Source: Amycolatopsis lurida | GTDB lineage: Bacteria; Actinomycetota; Actinomycetes; Mycobacteriales; Pseudonocardiaceae | Assembly: GCF_900105055.1 (NCBI RefSeq) | Contig: NZ_FNTA01000004.1 | Span: forward strand, 868,001 to 932,000 | DNA: 64,000 bases | Direction of reading: 5' to 3' | Shown: in pieces, positions 17,404 to 26,197 of the stretch | Numbering within the stretch: the first letter of the stretch is position 1 | Layout of the letters: each line of letters opens with the position of its first letter | Notes under the pieces: model-generated | Told to the model about the DNA's origin: nothing | Database searches by the model: none | Seen by the model: only the letters and a program-made list of their open reading frames with translations | Position numbers and translations under genes: made by a program

Positions 17404-19902
17404 CTACCGGCCCGAGCGCTCCTTCTTGGCTCGCGCGGAACGGGTGCAGACCTCACCGACGTCGACCGTCTGGCCGCGGTCGATGTAGACGTCCGCCAGC
17501 CCGACGAGCTTGCCCTTCGGCGACGTACAGGTCAGCTGGTACGCCTCCTTGGGGCCGTAGGTCGGCGGGATCGGCGACTGGAACGACACACCGCCGGTCC
17601 AGTCGTCCACAGTGGACGGATTCGCCTGCGAGTAGTTGACCAGCACGGCCGTGTAGTCCCCGGCGGGCGGGTCGTACAGGATCGCGTGCTCTTCCGTGGT
17701 CGAACCGTTCGCCGACGACGACACCATGTTGCCCGCGGAGTCGAAGACGTACAGGTCCCAGTCGCTGTCCTGGCTGGCCCACTTGACGTCGACGCTGAAC
17801 TTCCCGTTGTCGACCTTGGGGAGCCCGTCGACGTGGAACGTGAAGCTCTCCGAAGCCGGGTCCGCCGGGTAGTTCGTGTTGATCGCCGGGACCCCGGGCG
17901 GGTTGACGGCCTGGATCGCGGGCTGCGCCGGACCCTGCGGCTCGCGGCCGTAGCGGCCCGCGACGTAGGGCCGGGTCGACGGGTTGATCGACCACGCGAA
18001 CCGGCCGCCGGTGGCGGACAGCGACGAGTTCAGGTCGTCGGTGACGTAGATCGGCGGCTTCGTCGAGCCGTCCGGCTGCACCACCGGCGAGGTCGGCGTC
18101 TGGAAGGTCTTGTGCAGCTTCAGCTGGTAACCCTTCGGCGCCGTACCGATCAGCGTCGAGTGCGCCGCCGGGTCGGCGGTGTTGGCCAGCATGTCGATGA
18201 ACGCGGCACGGTTGCCGCCCTTGCCCGCGCCCGCCGCGGGGGCGACACCGGTGTACTCGGCGACGACACCGTCGGCGAACGGCGGGTGGAACTCGTTCGG
18301 GCCGACCTCGAAGGTGAAGCCCCAGCCACCGGTGGCCCAGTACGACCAGTCCTCGGTCGAGCCGGTCGTGTCGTAGAGCGCCCACGACGGCTGGCTGGTG
18401 TAGCCGTTGCGCGAGGCCATCTTGTCGCCGAGCGCCTTGTACGCGGGCTCGTCGAGCGGCGGGCGGACGGCGGCGACACCCGGGACACGCAGCACCAGGT
18501 TGGAGTAGGTGTGCAGCGTGATCAGGTTGGTCACCTGGCGGTTGGACACGATGGAGCGGATGTTCTGCGTCTCGGGCTCGGAGAACGGGCCGGAACCGCG
18601 GAAGGTGTCACTGCGCCACAGGGTCGACGCGCCGGCGCCGCCCCAGAAGCCCGCGTAGTTGCGGTTCGGGTCGGTGCCGCGTTCACGGCCGGCCGGGTTG
18701 GCCTTGCAGACGCCGGTCGCGAATTCCTTGGGCGAGTCGTTGACGTTGCAGTTCTTGCGCTTCATCTCGTAGTCGAACCGCGAGAAGTCACCCCTGGGCT
18801 CGGCCTCACGGGAGATTTCGAAGCCGTCGGGGTTGACGATCGGCACGATGATGTTGCGCGTCCGGCCGACCAGGCCGCGGATCTCGGCGTTGCCGCCGGT
18901 GTAACCCTTGACCAGCTCGTACGCCCACTCCATGGCATGCTCGCCCGCCGGCCACTCCCGGGCGTGGTGCACGCCCATGGTGAAGTTGACGGGTTTGCCG
19001 TCCGCGATGTTCTGGACGTCGCTCGCGACCTCGAGGCCGATGACGTCACGGCCTTCCCAGGTCGGCTGCGGCAACGTGAACGCCGTGACGAGCTTGGGGT
19101 TCTTGCGGGCCAGTTCCTTGACCTCGAACTGGTAGTCGTAGAGGTGCCGGTAGCTCGTCCGCCCGGACGGCAACGTGGAGCCCGGCGCCTTCGCGGCGTA
19201 CTCACGGTCGGTCTTGGCGTTCTGGATCGACTTCGCCGAAAGGTCGGCCTCGACCACCCTCGCTTTGAAGCCGTTGTCCGCCAGCGTCTTGCGGTCGGCG
19301 TCGTTGGCGAGGACGACCTCGACGCCGGTGGCGTCGGCCTTCTCGGTGACGTCGAGGCCGAGCCGGAGCAGCTTGTCCTTGTCCTGCTTGCCCGGGGTCT
19401 CGACGCGGACCAGTTCGGCGCGCTGCGGCGCGTGCGCGGCAGCGGTCGGTGTCCCCTGCGGCGTGAGGGCGAGGAAGTCGACGCCCAGCAGCGCGTCGCG
19501 CGTCTTCCCGTCGTACCGGCAGGTCTGCACGATCAGCTTCTGGTCCTTCTTCACGAAGCCTTCGGCGAGTTCGTGGCTGCGCAACGCGGCGGACGCGGCG
19601 ACCACGGCACCGGTGGCCTTGTCGAAGACCGCGAGGTCCCAGTCACCTTCGGCGCCGCCACGAGGCGCGATCCGCGCCTGGAGCAGACCGTCCACTGTGG
19701 ACGTGAACTCACGCCGGTCGGTACCTGCCGTACCCGGCTTCTGCAACGCGGCGAAACAGGACCGCGGCACGGCCCGGTCGGCCCGGACCACGTTGTCCGC
19801 GGCCACCGCCGTCGTGGCCGACGGAAGTGCCACGAAGGTGCCGGCGAGCACCAGGGTCGCCGCCGTCCATCCCGCTCTTCGCCGGTTTGGTGAATACCCC
19901 AC
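17404..19902 (-). CDS. Secreted M14-family zinc carboxypeptidase with flanking beta domains
   Basis: 832 residues from GTG 19902 (AAGGAGG 7 bases before). A signal peptide ends near ATTAVAA. The peptidase domain (about residues 250-600) carries the zinc ligands in HHAREWPAGEHAMEW and TLHTYSNL, and the general-base glutamate in FTFEVGPNEF; the substrate-binding Asn-Arg pair fits TDPNRNYAGFWGG. N- and C-terminal modules both contain a DWDL-x-VFD stretch (GDWDLAVFDKATG and SDWDLYVFDSAGN), i.e. repeated pre-peptidase-C-like beta sandwiches. It should trim C-terminal residues from extracellular peptides. The last residues are basic. Confidence 0.93.
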   Translation of the reverse strand: MGYSPNRRRAGWTAATLVLAGTFVALPSATTAVAADNVVRADRAVPRSCFAALQKPGTAGTDRREFTSTVDGLLQARIAPRGGAEGDWDLAVFDKATGAVVAASAALRSHELAEGFVKKDQKLIVQTCRYDGKTRDALLGVDFLALTPQGTPTAAAHAPQRAELVRVETPGKQDKDKLLRLGLDVTEKADATGVEVVLANDADRKTLADNGFKARVVEADLSAKSIQNAKTDREYAAKAPGSTLPSGRTSYRHLYDYQFEVKELARKNPKLVTAFTLPQPTWEGRDVIGLEVASDVQNIADGKPVNFTMGVHHAREWPAGEHAMEWAYELVKGYTGGNAEIRGLVGRTRNIIVPIVNPDGFEISREAEPRGDFSRFDYEMKRKNCNVNDSPKEFATGVCKANPAGRERGTDPNRNYAGFWGGAGASTLWRSDTFRGSGPFSEPETQNIRSIVSNRQVTNLITLHTYSNLVLRVPGVAAVRPPLDEPAYKALGDKMASRNGYTSQPSWALYDTTGSTEDWSYWATGGWGFTFEVGPNEFHPPFADGVVAEYTGVAPAAGAGKGGNRAAFIDMLANTADPAAHSTLIGTAPKGYQLKLHKTFQTPTSPVVQPDGSTKPPIYVTDDLNSSLSATGGRFAWSINPSTRPYVAGRYGREPQGPAQPAIQAVNPPGVPAINTNYPADPASESFTFHVDGLPKVDNGKFSVDVKWASQDSDWDLYVFDSAGNMVSSSANGSTTEEHAILYDPPAGDYTAVLVNYSQANPSTVDDWTGGVSFQSPIPPTYGPKEAYQLTCTSPKGKLVGLADVYIDRGQTVDVGEVCTRSARAKKERSGR

Positions 19903-20073
19903 AGACTGACCTCCTTGGACAGTCCGGTGACCGGGTGAGGTCACCGGTAGCGAGACCCTAGACCCGGGACGCCACCGGGGGGACCCGCCACAAGTCGCCT
20001 GCACCCCTTTCGGCCCAACGTTCTCACCGACCGTGCCGGAACGATCACTTGCACACGCGCCGTGAAGGGGGAC

Positions 20074-20095
20074 TTCCTGTCGAATTCGACAGGAA
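20074..20095. promoter_or_regulatory. 22-base perfect palindrome between divergent genes
   Basis: TTCCTGTCGAA followed directly by its reverse complement, no loop. It lies in the 234-base space between the divergent carboxypeptidase and DUF998 starts and 42 bases before the latter. A repressor operator is more likely than a terminator because neither gene ends here. The rest of the spacer shows nothing else I can name. Confidence 0.55.
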
Positions 20096-20136
20096 AGCCT
20101 AAGAAAACCTTCAGGTTGGGTGGTTACCTTTCAACC

Positions 20137-20826
20137 ATGACGACGCCCCAGGTCACCGCCAGGTCCCCGCTGGCCCTGCTGGCCGCCGTGGCCTCGGTCG
20201 CCGGCGGAGCGCTGCTGATCCTGCTCCTGCAGGTCCTCCCCGCCACCAGTGAGATCAGCCCGGTCCGCCGCACCATCAGCGAATACGCGCTCAGCGAGAA
20301 CAAGTGGATCTTCGACGTCGCGGTCCTGCTGGTCGCGTTCGGCTCGGCGATCGGCTTCGGCGCGCTGATCCGCCGCAAGCACCTTCCCGCGCTGTCCGCG
20401 GCATCGGTCTTCTGCGCCCTCTGGACGGTGAGCCTGGTGCTGATCGTGGCGTTCCCCAAGAACAACTGGGCGATCGGGCCGAGCACCGGCGGGACCGTGC
20501 ACCGGATCGCGAGCGTCGTGGCCTTCGTCTGCCTGCCCTTGGCCGTGTGGTTCGCGGCGAAGGCCGTCTTTCCCTCCTCTCCCGCGCGGCGCGCGGTGAC
20601 GCGGGTGCTCGCGGTGGCGGCCCTGGCTTGGTTCGGCGTGATCCTCGGGGCGATCGTGGTCTCGATGAACGGCGGCGAGCCCTGGTGGCGGGCGATCCCG
20701 CTCGGGCTGGTCGAGCGCGCCATGGCGCTGACCGGGCTGCTCGCCCTGGCGTCGCTGCTCATCCCCGCGCGGGTGGTCACCGCACCGGTGACCGAGCAGG
20801 CCGAAGCGCTGGAGACGGCCTCGTGA
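20137..20826 (+). CDS. DUF998-type six-helix membrane protein
   Basis: 229 residues from ATG 20137; no strong ribosome site precedes it, so the message may be leaderless. Six hydrophobic segments are visible. The conserved N-terminal loop SPVRRTISEYALSENKW and the loop NNWAIGPSTGGTVHRIASVV fit the DUF998 family, whose members are integral membrane proteins of unknown biochemical role. It precedes the YCII/sigma-factor operon by about 100 bases and may or may not be transcribed with it. Confidence 0.82.
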   Translation: MTTPQVTARSPLALLAAVASVAGGALLILLLQVLPATSEISPVRRTISEYALSENKWIFDVAVLLVAFGSAIGFGALIRRKHLPALSAASVFCALWTVSLVLIVAFPKNNWAIGPSTGGTVHRIASVVAFVCLPLAVWFAAKAVFPSSPARRAVTRVLAVAALAWFGVILGAIVVSMNGGEPWWRAIPLGLVERAMALTGLLALASLLIPARVVTAPVTEQAEALETAS

Positions 20827-20923
20827 AAATTCCTTCGGGCGTCCTGTCCATTTGACGGTTTCCCGCTCGTAGTGGTGTCGTGCGGCAAGCAGGCCGCGCG
20901 CGAACCAGAACGGGAGAACCACC

Positions 20924-21262
20924 GTGAAGTACATGCTGCTGATCCAGGCCGCGAGCGGCGACGTCGAGCCCCAGTGCACCTTCGAGGACTGGATGGCCTA
21001 CGACAAGCAGGTCAAGGACGCCGGGATCTGGTCCGCCGGGGAGTCGCTGGCCGATCTCGTCACCGCGACGACGGTGAAGGTCGATCGCGACGGGAAGCGG
21101 ACGGTGACCGACGGACCCTACGCCGAGACGCGCGAAGTGCTGGGCGGTTTCTACGTCATCGACGTGCCGGACCTGGACGCCGCGCTCGATTGGGCGGCCC
21201 GCTGCCCCGGCGCCCGGGACGGCTCCGTGGTGGTCCGCCCGGTCGCCGACTTCTCCGCCTGA
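20924..21262 (+). CDS. YCII-related protein (partner of ECF42 sigma factor)
   Basis: 112 residues from GTG 20924 (GGGAGAACCACC before it). The N-terminus MKYMLLIQAA, the central GPYAETREVLGGFYVIDVPD and the end GSVVVRPVADF are typical of the DGPF/YCII-like proteins found beside ECF42 sigma factors. The fold is a ferredoxin-like alpha/beta barrel, enzymatic role unknown. The sigma gene begins 2 bases after its stop, so co-expression is certain; such proteins are the usual targets of their neighbouring sigma factor. Confidence 0.92.
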   Translation: MKYMLLIQAASGDVEPQCTFEDWMAYDKQVKDAGIWSAGESLADLVTATTVKVDRDGKRTVTDGPYAETREVLGGFYVIDVPDLDAALDWAARCPGARDGSVVVRPVADFSA

Positions 21263-21264
21263 CC

Positions 21265-22530
21265 GTGGACGAGCGGAGCGCCGGACTGGCGTCGGTCGAG
21301 GCGGTGTTCCGTGAGGAACGGGGCAGGCTCCTCGCCGCGCTCGTGCGCCGCTTCGGCGACTTGGACCTGGCCGAAGAGGTCACGTCCGAGGCGATCGAAG
21401 CGGCGCTGGAGCGCTGGCCGGTGGAGGGCGTCCCGCCGCGGCCGGGCGCGTGGCTGATGACCACCGCGCGGCGCAAGGCCGTCGATCGGCTGCGCCGTGA
21501 CCAGGCCTACGCCGCCAAGCTCGCGGTCCTGCAGGTGGAAGCCGATCGAGCCGGCCCCGCCCCCGCGGCGGACACCGGTGACGGCCTGCCGGACGAGCGG
21601 CTGAGGCTGTTCTTCACCTGCGCCCATCCCGCCCTGCCCGTCGAGGACCGGGGTGCGCTGACGCTGCGGTTCCTCGCCGGGCTGACCACGCCGGAGGTGG
21701 CACGGGCCTATCTCGTCCCGGTGCCGACAATGGCGAAACGGATCGTGCGGGCGAAGAAGAAGATCAGCGAGGCCCGGATCCCGTTCCGGGTTCCCGGCGC
21801 CGACGAACTACCGGAGCGGCTGCCGGGTGTGCTGCAGGCGGTGTACTCGATCTTCACCGAGGGGTACGCGGCCAGTTCGGGAGCGAGTCTGCAGCGGGCC
21901 GACCTGGCCGAGGAGGCCATCCGGCTCGGCCGCATCCTGCGCGGGCTCATGCCCACCGATCAGGAAGTGGCGGGGCTGCTCGCGCTGATGCTGCTCGTCC
22001 ACGCCCGGCGGGACGCCCGGACCGGGCCGGACGGCGAACCGGTCCTCCTGGCGGACCAGGATCGGAGCCGGTGGAACCGGGAGCTGATCGAAGAAGGCAG
22101 TGGGCTGGTGGTCGCCTCGTTGACCGGCGGCCCGCCGGGCCCGTACGGGGTGCAGGCCGCGATCGCGGCACTCCACGACGAAGCGGCCGACGTCGAGACC
22201 ACCGACTGGCCGCAGATCGTGGCGCTCTACGACGTCCTGATGACCTTGGCTCCCTCCCCCGTCGTCGCGCTCAACCGCGCCGTGGCCGTCGCCCTGCGCG
22301 ACGGCCCGGCCGCGGGGCTGGCGCTGCTCGACGAACTGAGCGGCGAACCGTTGCTGCGCGGCTATCCTCCTTTCGTGATCGCCCGGGCCGACCTGCTGCG
22401 ACGACTGGGCCGCGACGACGCGGCGGCCACGGCCTACCGCGAAGCCATCGCGCTCGCCCCCACAGAACCCGAACGCGCACACCTGCGGCGAAGGCTGGCC
22501 GCGCTCGAATTCCCAGCGGAGACACGATGA
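21265..22530 (+). CDS. ECF42-group RNA polymerase sigma factor with C-terminal TPR-like domain
   Basis: 421 residues from GTG 21265. The sigma-2 region spans about residues 10-85 (PGAWLMTTARRKAVDRLRRDQ) and sigma-4 about 115-180 (GLTTPEVARAYLVP then TMAKRIVRAKKKI). The remaining 240 residues are helical and TPR-like (for example LYDVLMTLAPSPVVALNRAVAVA), the hallmark of ECF42, where this extension replaces an anti-sigma factor in control. It should direct polymerase to a few promoters, usually that of its own YCII operon. Its stop overlaps the methyltransferase start. Confidence 0.93.
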   Translation: MDERSAGLASVEAVFREERGRLLAALVRRFGDLDLAEEVTSEAIEAALERWPVEGVPPRPGAWLMTTARRKAVDRLRRDQAYAAKLAVLQVEADRAGPAPAADTGDGLPDERLRLFFTCAHPALPVEDRGALTLRFLAGLTTPEVARAYLVPVPTMAKRIVRAKKKISEARIPFRVPGADELPERLPGVLQAVYSIFTEGYAASSGASLQRADLAEEAIRLGRILRGLMPTDQEVAGLLALMLLVHARRDARTGPDGEPVLLADQDRSRWNRELIEEGSGLVVASLTGGPPGPYGVQAAIAALHDEAADVETTDWPQIVALYDVLMTLAPSPVVALNRAVAVALRDGPAAGLALLDELSGEPLLRGYPPFVIARADLLRRLGRDDAAATAYREAIALAPTEPERAHLRRRLAALEFPAETR

Positions 22531-23300
22531 CCGCCGAACAACTCGCCCGCGCCTGGGACGAAGCCGCCGACGGATACGAGGCGTACTACGTCCCCCGGTT
22601 CGCGCCCTGGGTCTCCGCGGCGGTGCGCGCCCTCCCCACCGGCCTGCCCGGCGGCCCCGTTCTCGTCCCCTGCTGCGGAACCTTTCCGGAACTTGACGAA
22701 CTCAGCGGTCATCTGCCCGGCCGCGAGATCGTCGGCATCGATCTGTCCGCAGGCATGGCCGCGAGAGCAAGGCGGCGGGCCGCGGGCAATTCACTCGTGC
22801 GCGTCGTCGAAGGTGACGCCTCGGAACTCGAACCGGCTTCGGCCGCCGCGGTCGTCTCGGTTTTCGGCCTCCAGCAACTGCCCGAACCCGACGCCGCGCT
22901 CCGGTCCTGGGCAAGCGCGCTACGCCCGGGCGGCGTGCTTTCGGTCGTCTACTGGCCGCACAGCACCGAACCGGGCGGGCCGTTCACGGTGCTCTCCGAC
23001 GTGCTCCGGGAACGTGTCCCCGCGGGCGACCGCTCCTGGGAGGAACGGCTCGTACCCGCGCTGGAGGGTGCCGTACTCGAACGGGACGAGCCCTTGTCGT
23101 TCCCGATGGTCCACCCCGACGCGGACACGTTCTTCACCGCGCACACCCGATCGGGGCCGATGCGGCCGCTGGCGGACGCGCGCGGTGAAGACTTCATCGC
23201 CGCGCTGCGCGCGGAATTCCGGCGAAGGGCGCCGGAAGGGGAATGGCACCACCGTCCGTCTGCCCGGCATATCGTCGCGCGGGCGGCAGACCGGGCCTGA
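22527..23300 (+). CDS. Class I SAM-dependent methyltransferase
   Basis: 257 residues from ATG 22527, overlapping the sigma factor stop by 4 bases. The SAM-binding loop is altered: VLVPCCGTFPELDELS replaces the usual E/DxGxGxG with PCCG, while IVGIDLSAGMAARARRRA and VEGDASELE match motifs II and III and LRPGGVLSVVYWP fits post-motif III. Target is unknown. Third gene of the ECF42 operon, so it is probably under that sigma factor. The 3' end overlaps a convergent orphan gene by 107 bases. Confidence 0.87.
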   Translation: MTAEQLARAWDEAADGYEAYYVPRFAPWVSAAVRALPTGLPGGPVLVPCCGTFPELDELSGHLPGREIVGIDLSAGMAARARRRAAGNSLVRVVEGDASELEPASAAAVVSVFGLQQLPEPDAALRSWASALRPGGVLSVVYWPHSTEPGGPFTVLSDVLRERVPAGDRSWEERLVPALEGAVLERDEPLSFPMVHPDADTFFTAHTRSGPMRPLADARGEDFIAALRAEFRRRAPEGEWHHRPSARHIVARAADRA

Positions 23301-23721
23301 CGTCGCCCTCTTCCGCTTCCTTACGCAAGCGAGCCGTGCAGACCGAAAGGTGCACCACGTTGGCGCGTTTGTGATGGCGGTACACGTGGACATCGGAGGC
23401 GAAGCACGCCGCGGCCAGCAACGCCCGCCGCTGCTCGATGCGCTCGTAGCCGACCCCTGCCGGGCAGAACACGGTGACCTCGACTTCGTCACCGCGCGGT
23501 TTGGTCCACAGGATCACCGGCAGCTTGCCGTCGAGCGTGCACACCCGGGTACGGGCGAAGCCGGTCCGCAGCCGGTGCTGCACGACGATCGAGCGGAGCC
23601 GGTCGCGGACGAATCGCCGCGCCGAGCGCCAGTAGAACAGCCAGTTCGCGACACCGAACAGCACGACCGCGCCCCAGATCGGGCCGACCGCTTGGAAAAG
23701 GGAGGTTTGCTCGGCGGCCAC
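23194..23721 (-). CDS. Orphan conjugative-element-type membrane protein with run-on C-terminus
   Basis: 175 residues from GTG 23721; no clear ribosome site. The first 120 residues (GPIWGAVVLFGVANWLFYWR membrane segment, then CTLDGKLPVILWTKPRGDEV and LLAAACFASDVHVYRHHKRAN) resemble small proteins encoded beside FtsK-like transfer genes in actinomycete integrative conjugative elements. The last 50 residues are low in similarity and overlap the convergent methyltransferase gene by 107 bases, as if the original 3' end and the rest of the element were lost by deletion. Expression is doubtful. This is the left edge of the accessory island. Confidence 0.55.
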   Translation of the reverse strand: MAAEQTSLFQAVGPIWGAVVLFGVANWLFYWRSARRFVRDRLRSIVVQHRLRTGFARTRVCTLDGKLPVILWTKPRGDEVEVTVFCPAGVGYERIEQRRALLAAACFASDVHVYRHHKRANVVHLSVCTARLRKEAEEGDVRPGLPPARRYAGQTDGGAIPLPAPFAGIPRAARR

Positions 23722-24152
23722 GGCCGCCGCGGGAATGGAGCGGACGACACCGGCACCGGCGCAGTCCGGGCAACGGCGTCCTCGTAGGCATGAGGGTCAC
23801 CCTCGATACTGCGAAGCGCGGATTCGGGTCGGCACACGCGACGCCTAGTCCGGCATTCGTGTGACCCGCAGGCGACCTGGTTCGACTCGGACGCGCTGCG
23901 TTACTCCAGATGACGGAAGCATCAGCTCTCCGGGCGCCACCGGGTCTTACCCCGCCCGTCTCCAGACGACTCATGGCATGCAATGACCTGGACGCACAAC
24001 TCCCGACGGGACGACCGGCACGGCGAGGCACGTGATTGACCGACGTGCCAGTGCGAGCCTATTCTCCTGCTGCACTCTCCCTGTTGTGCTCACCGTTCAG
24101 TCACCGACTTACATCGCCTATGCAACGTAGGTAAGCCTGTACTGGTGCCCAT
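23722..24152. other. Gene-free spacer with candidate operator
   Basis: No credible coding frame or tRNA seen. Close to the next gene, 24106-24135 contains nested short inverted repeats (CTTAC...GTAAG outside, CCTA...TAGG inside) about 20 bases before the XRE gene's ATG, a plausible binding site for the XRE protein itself. Confidence 0.35.
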
Positions 24153-25445
24153 ATGAACGCTACTTCGACCGGAGGCCAACCGGTCTCGCCTGACGCGGAG
24201 ACCGTTGCCGCTTGCGCGGTCGGACGTGAGCTGCGGCGGCTGCGCAAGGCCGCGGGCGAAACGCAGGCGGAGACCGCCCGGATCATCGGCGTCACCAGGG
24301 CCAACCTGACTCAGTGGGAGCGCGGGAAATATCTGCCGTCGGCGCACAACGCGCGTCAGCTCGACGATCATTTCCGCGCCGCGAACGCGCTATTCACCCT
24401 GGTCGAGACCGCCCGTTCACTCCAGGACCACACTCCGCCCGCCCACGGTGACGCCGCCACCGTCGACACTTCGCGGTCACTGCTGCAGGTCTTCCGCACC
24501 GTCGGCGCCAAACTCGCCGAGCGCCTGATCCGGGACGAGCACGGAAAACCGCTCGGCTGGCGGCACAACCTGCAGAAGAGCACCGGGCCGAAGGCGCTCA
24601 GCACCGCGTACGGGATCAACACCATGCTGCTGGTAGGCGATCCCTACATCGACCTACATACACTCGCCGAGGATCTGTACCGCCTGCAATCGGCAAACGG
24701 CTGGCGGGGCCGCGCAGGCGGCAAACGACCGGAGACCACCGCTTCGGTGGTGGACGCGCTTTTCCGCACCAGCACCATGTCCGCCGAAGAGGGGCTGGAC
24801 CAGATCGAGGGGTCGCTCGACCCGTACAGCAGGACTCGGCCCTACCTGTTGTCCGCCGTGTTGCACACGGCCGTCCGGCTCAGGCCGGACGCCCCGTTGA
24901 CCGACCGCCTGATCGACGCTCTCCTGGCTGCCCGGCTCGACTTCGACGGCTCACAGCTCTGGCCGGAGAAGAACGAGGCCGGCCTCGTCGCCCCGGAGGT
25001 TTCGGTGGTGCACACCGCGCGGTCGGTCGTCGCGCTGCGGGAAGTCCTGCGCAGCCGGGAAGATCGCAACGACGTCCGAGAGGCGGCCGACGAAGCCACA
25101 CAATGGCTTATCGACCGGTCGCATTCGGACGATGGCGTGGCCGAAGATCTCGAAAGGCCTCGCCCTGACGGGGAAGGAACGACCCGGATCATCATCCGGC
25201 ACTTCACCGCAGCCTGGGTCGTCCAAGCACTCGCCACCGCCCCCTTCCTGCCACTCCCCCGGCTCAACCGGGCGCTCGGAACCCTTTGGGAGCGCTACGA
25301 CGCCGAACAGGGACTGTGGGCCTGGGGAAGCGGCGACCTACCCATCTGGCAGACGTTGGACGCCGTCACCGCGCTCCGCGCGGCCGCCTTGGCCGCCACC
25401 GGGCCCCCGCTCAGCCCTCCTGGAACTCCAGGTATGAGCCTATGA
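24153..25445 (+). CDS. XRE-family helix-turn-helix protein with alpha-toroid (cyclase/prenyltransferase-like) domain
   Basis: 430 residues from ATG 24153. The N-terminal HTH (about residues 22-80) reads GRELRRLRKAAGETQAETAR then VTRANLTQWERGKYLPS, a standard XRE fold. Residues 140-425 are helical with repeats resembling the alpha/alpha toroids of squalene cyclases and prenyltransferases (LYRLQSANGWRG, ETTASVVDALF, and WAWGSGDLPIWQTLDAVTAL), but without a catalytic DxDD or zinc site that I can see. It may sense a small hydrophobic ligand or peptide and control its own operon. The stop overlaps the cupin gene's start (ATGA). Confidence 0.8.
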   Translation: MNATSTGGQPVSPDAETVAACAVGRELRRLRKAAGETQAETARIIGVTRANLTQWERGKYLPSAHNARQLDDHFRAANALFTLVETARSLQDHTPPAHGDAATVDTSRSLLQVFRTVGAKLAERLIRDEHGKPLGWRHNLQKSTGPKALSTAYGINTMLLVGDPYIDLHTLAEDLYRLQSANGWRGRAGGKRPETTASVVDALFRTSTMSAEEGLDQIEGSLDPYSRTRPYLLSAVLHTAVRLRPDAPLTDRLIDALLAARLDFDGSQLWPEKNEAGLVAPEVSVVHTARSVVALREVLRSREDRNDVREAADEATQWLIDRSHSDDGVAEDLERPRPDGEGTTRIIIRHFTAAWVVQALATAPFLPLPRLNRALGTLWERYDAEQGLWAWGSGDLPIWQTLDAVTALRAAALAATGPPLSPPGTPGMSL

Positions 25446-26197
25446 TCGACAAGTCATCATCGTCCGGCTCCAGCGATTCGGCCGAAGTACACGCGTTTGT
25501 TCAGGACATCAAAGATTCGCGCCGCGGCGACGGCGTCGTGGACCTGCCCTGGCTCGACCGCGCGGCACGGCGGGTCCAGGACGACCCCGGCACCTTCCTC
25601 GCCTGGATGCGAGAGATTCTCCGGAACGAGGAAACCGTACGCGACACCGCGAAGCGCTCCTACTGGCACCCCAATGGGTTCGCCAAAATGGTGCTGCACT
25701 CCTCGGCCGATTTCCGGATCCGACTCCATGTTTGGCCGGGTTCCGATGAGCCGTCCCGCGGTGAGTCCAATCCGCACAGTCACCGCTGGGAATTCGCCTC
25801 GACCATCATCGCGGGCGAGGGCGTGCACATGGCCGAGTACACCGAAGTGGTCGAGGGCGGAGTACTCCACAATCGTTACTGGTACGGCACCGATCCCGCC
25901 AACCCCGCGGCGTTGCGGCTCGACGGGCAGGTTCGCATCAGGAAGTTGCGGGCCCCCCACGCACGGCTCGGGCAAATCTACACCTGCGATTCCGAGGTCG
26001 TGCATACCGTCCGGCCGATCGACGGGAGCCTCACCGCAACCCTGGTTTTCCAAGGCCCACATCAGTCGGCGAAGACCGTCGTCTATTGCATTCCCGGCCA
26101 AACCGACGACCAGCCCAACGGCAAAATGACCGAGGAGGACGTGCGCCTTCTTGTCAAGTCCGTCGCCGCCGAGTTCGCCAAGCGACAGTCGACATGA
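25442..26197 (+). CDS. Cupin-fold protein, cysteine-dioxygenase-like
   Basis: 251 residues from ATG 25442. Metal ligands of a cupin are visible: SNPHSHRWEFASTIIAGEG holds two histidines and a glutamate, and the second motif EVVHTVRPIDGSLTATLVFQGP a further histidine. Position and spacing are as in cysteine/thiol dioxygenases, so an iron-dependent dioxygenase or a sensor is possible. Residues 1-70 are helical. Its 4-base overlap with the XRE-toroid gene shows the two are made together. Slightly lower GC than the surrounding chromosome. Substrate unknown. Confidence 0.75.
   Translation: MIDKSSSSGSSDSAEVHAFVQDIKDSRRGDGVVDLPWLDRAARRVQDDPGTFLAWMREILRNEETVRDTAKRSYWHPNGFAKMVLHSSADFRIRLHVWPGSDEPSRGESNPHSHRWEFASTIIAGEGVHMAEYTEVVEGGVLHNRYWYGTDPANPAALRLDGQVRIRKLRAPHARLGQIYTCDSEVVHTVRPIDGSLTATLVFQGPHQSAKTVVYCIPGQTDDQPNGKMTEEDVRLLVKSVAAEFAKRQST

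Noticed and set aside
17686..19893. Long open frame antisense to the M14 carboxypeptidase
   Set aside because: Arg/Gly/Val-rich low-complexity translation, no domain; the minus strand carries the zinc motifs.
23870..23890. TGGTTCGACTC, resembling a tRNA T-loop and so a possible attachment site
   Set aside because: No complementary stem flanks it and no acceptor or anticodon arm is found nearby.
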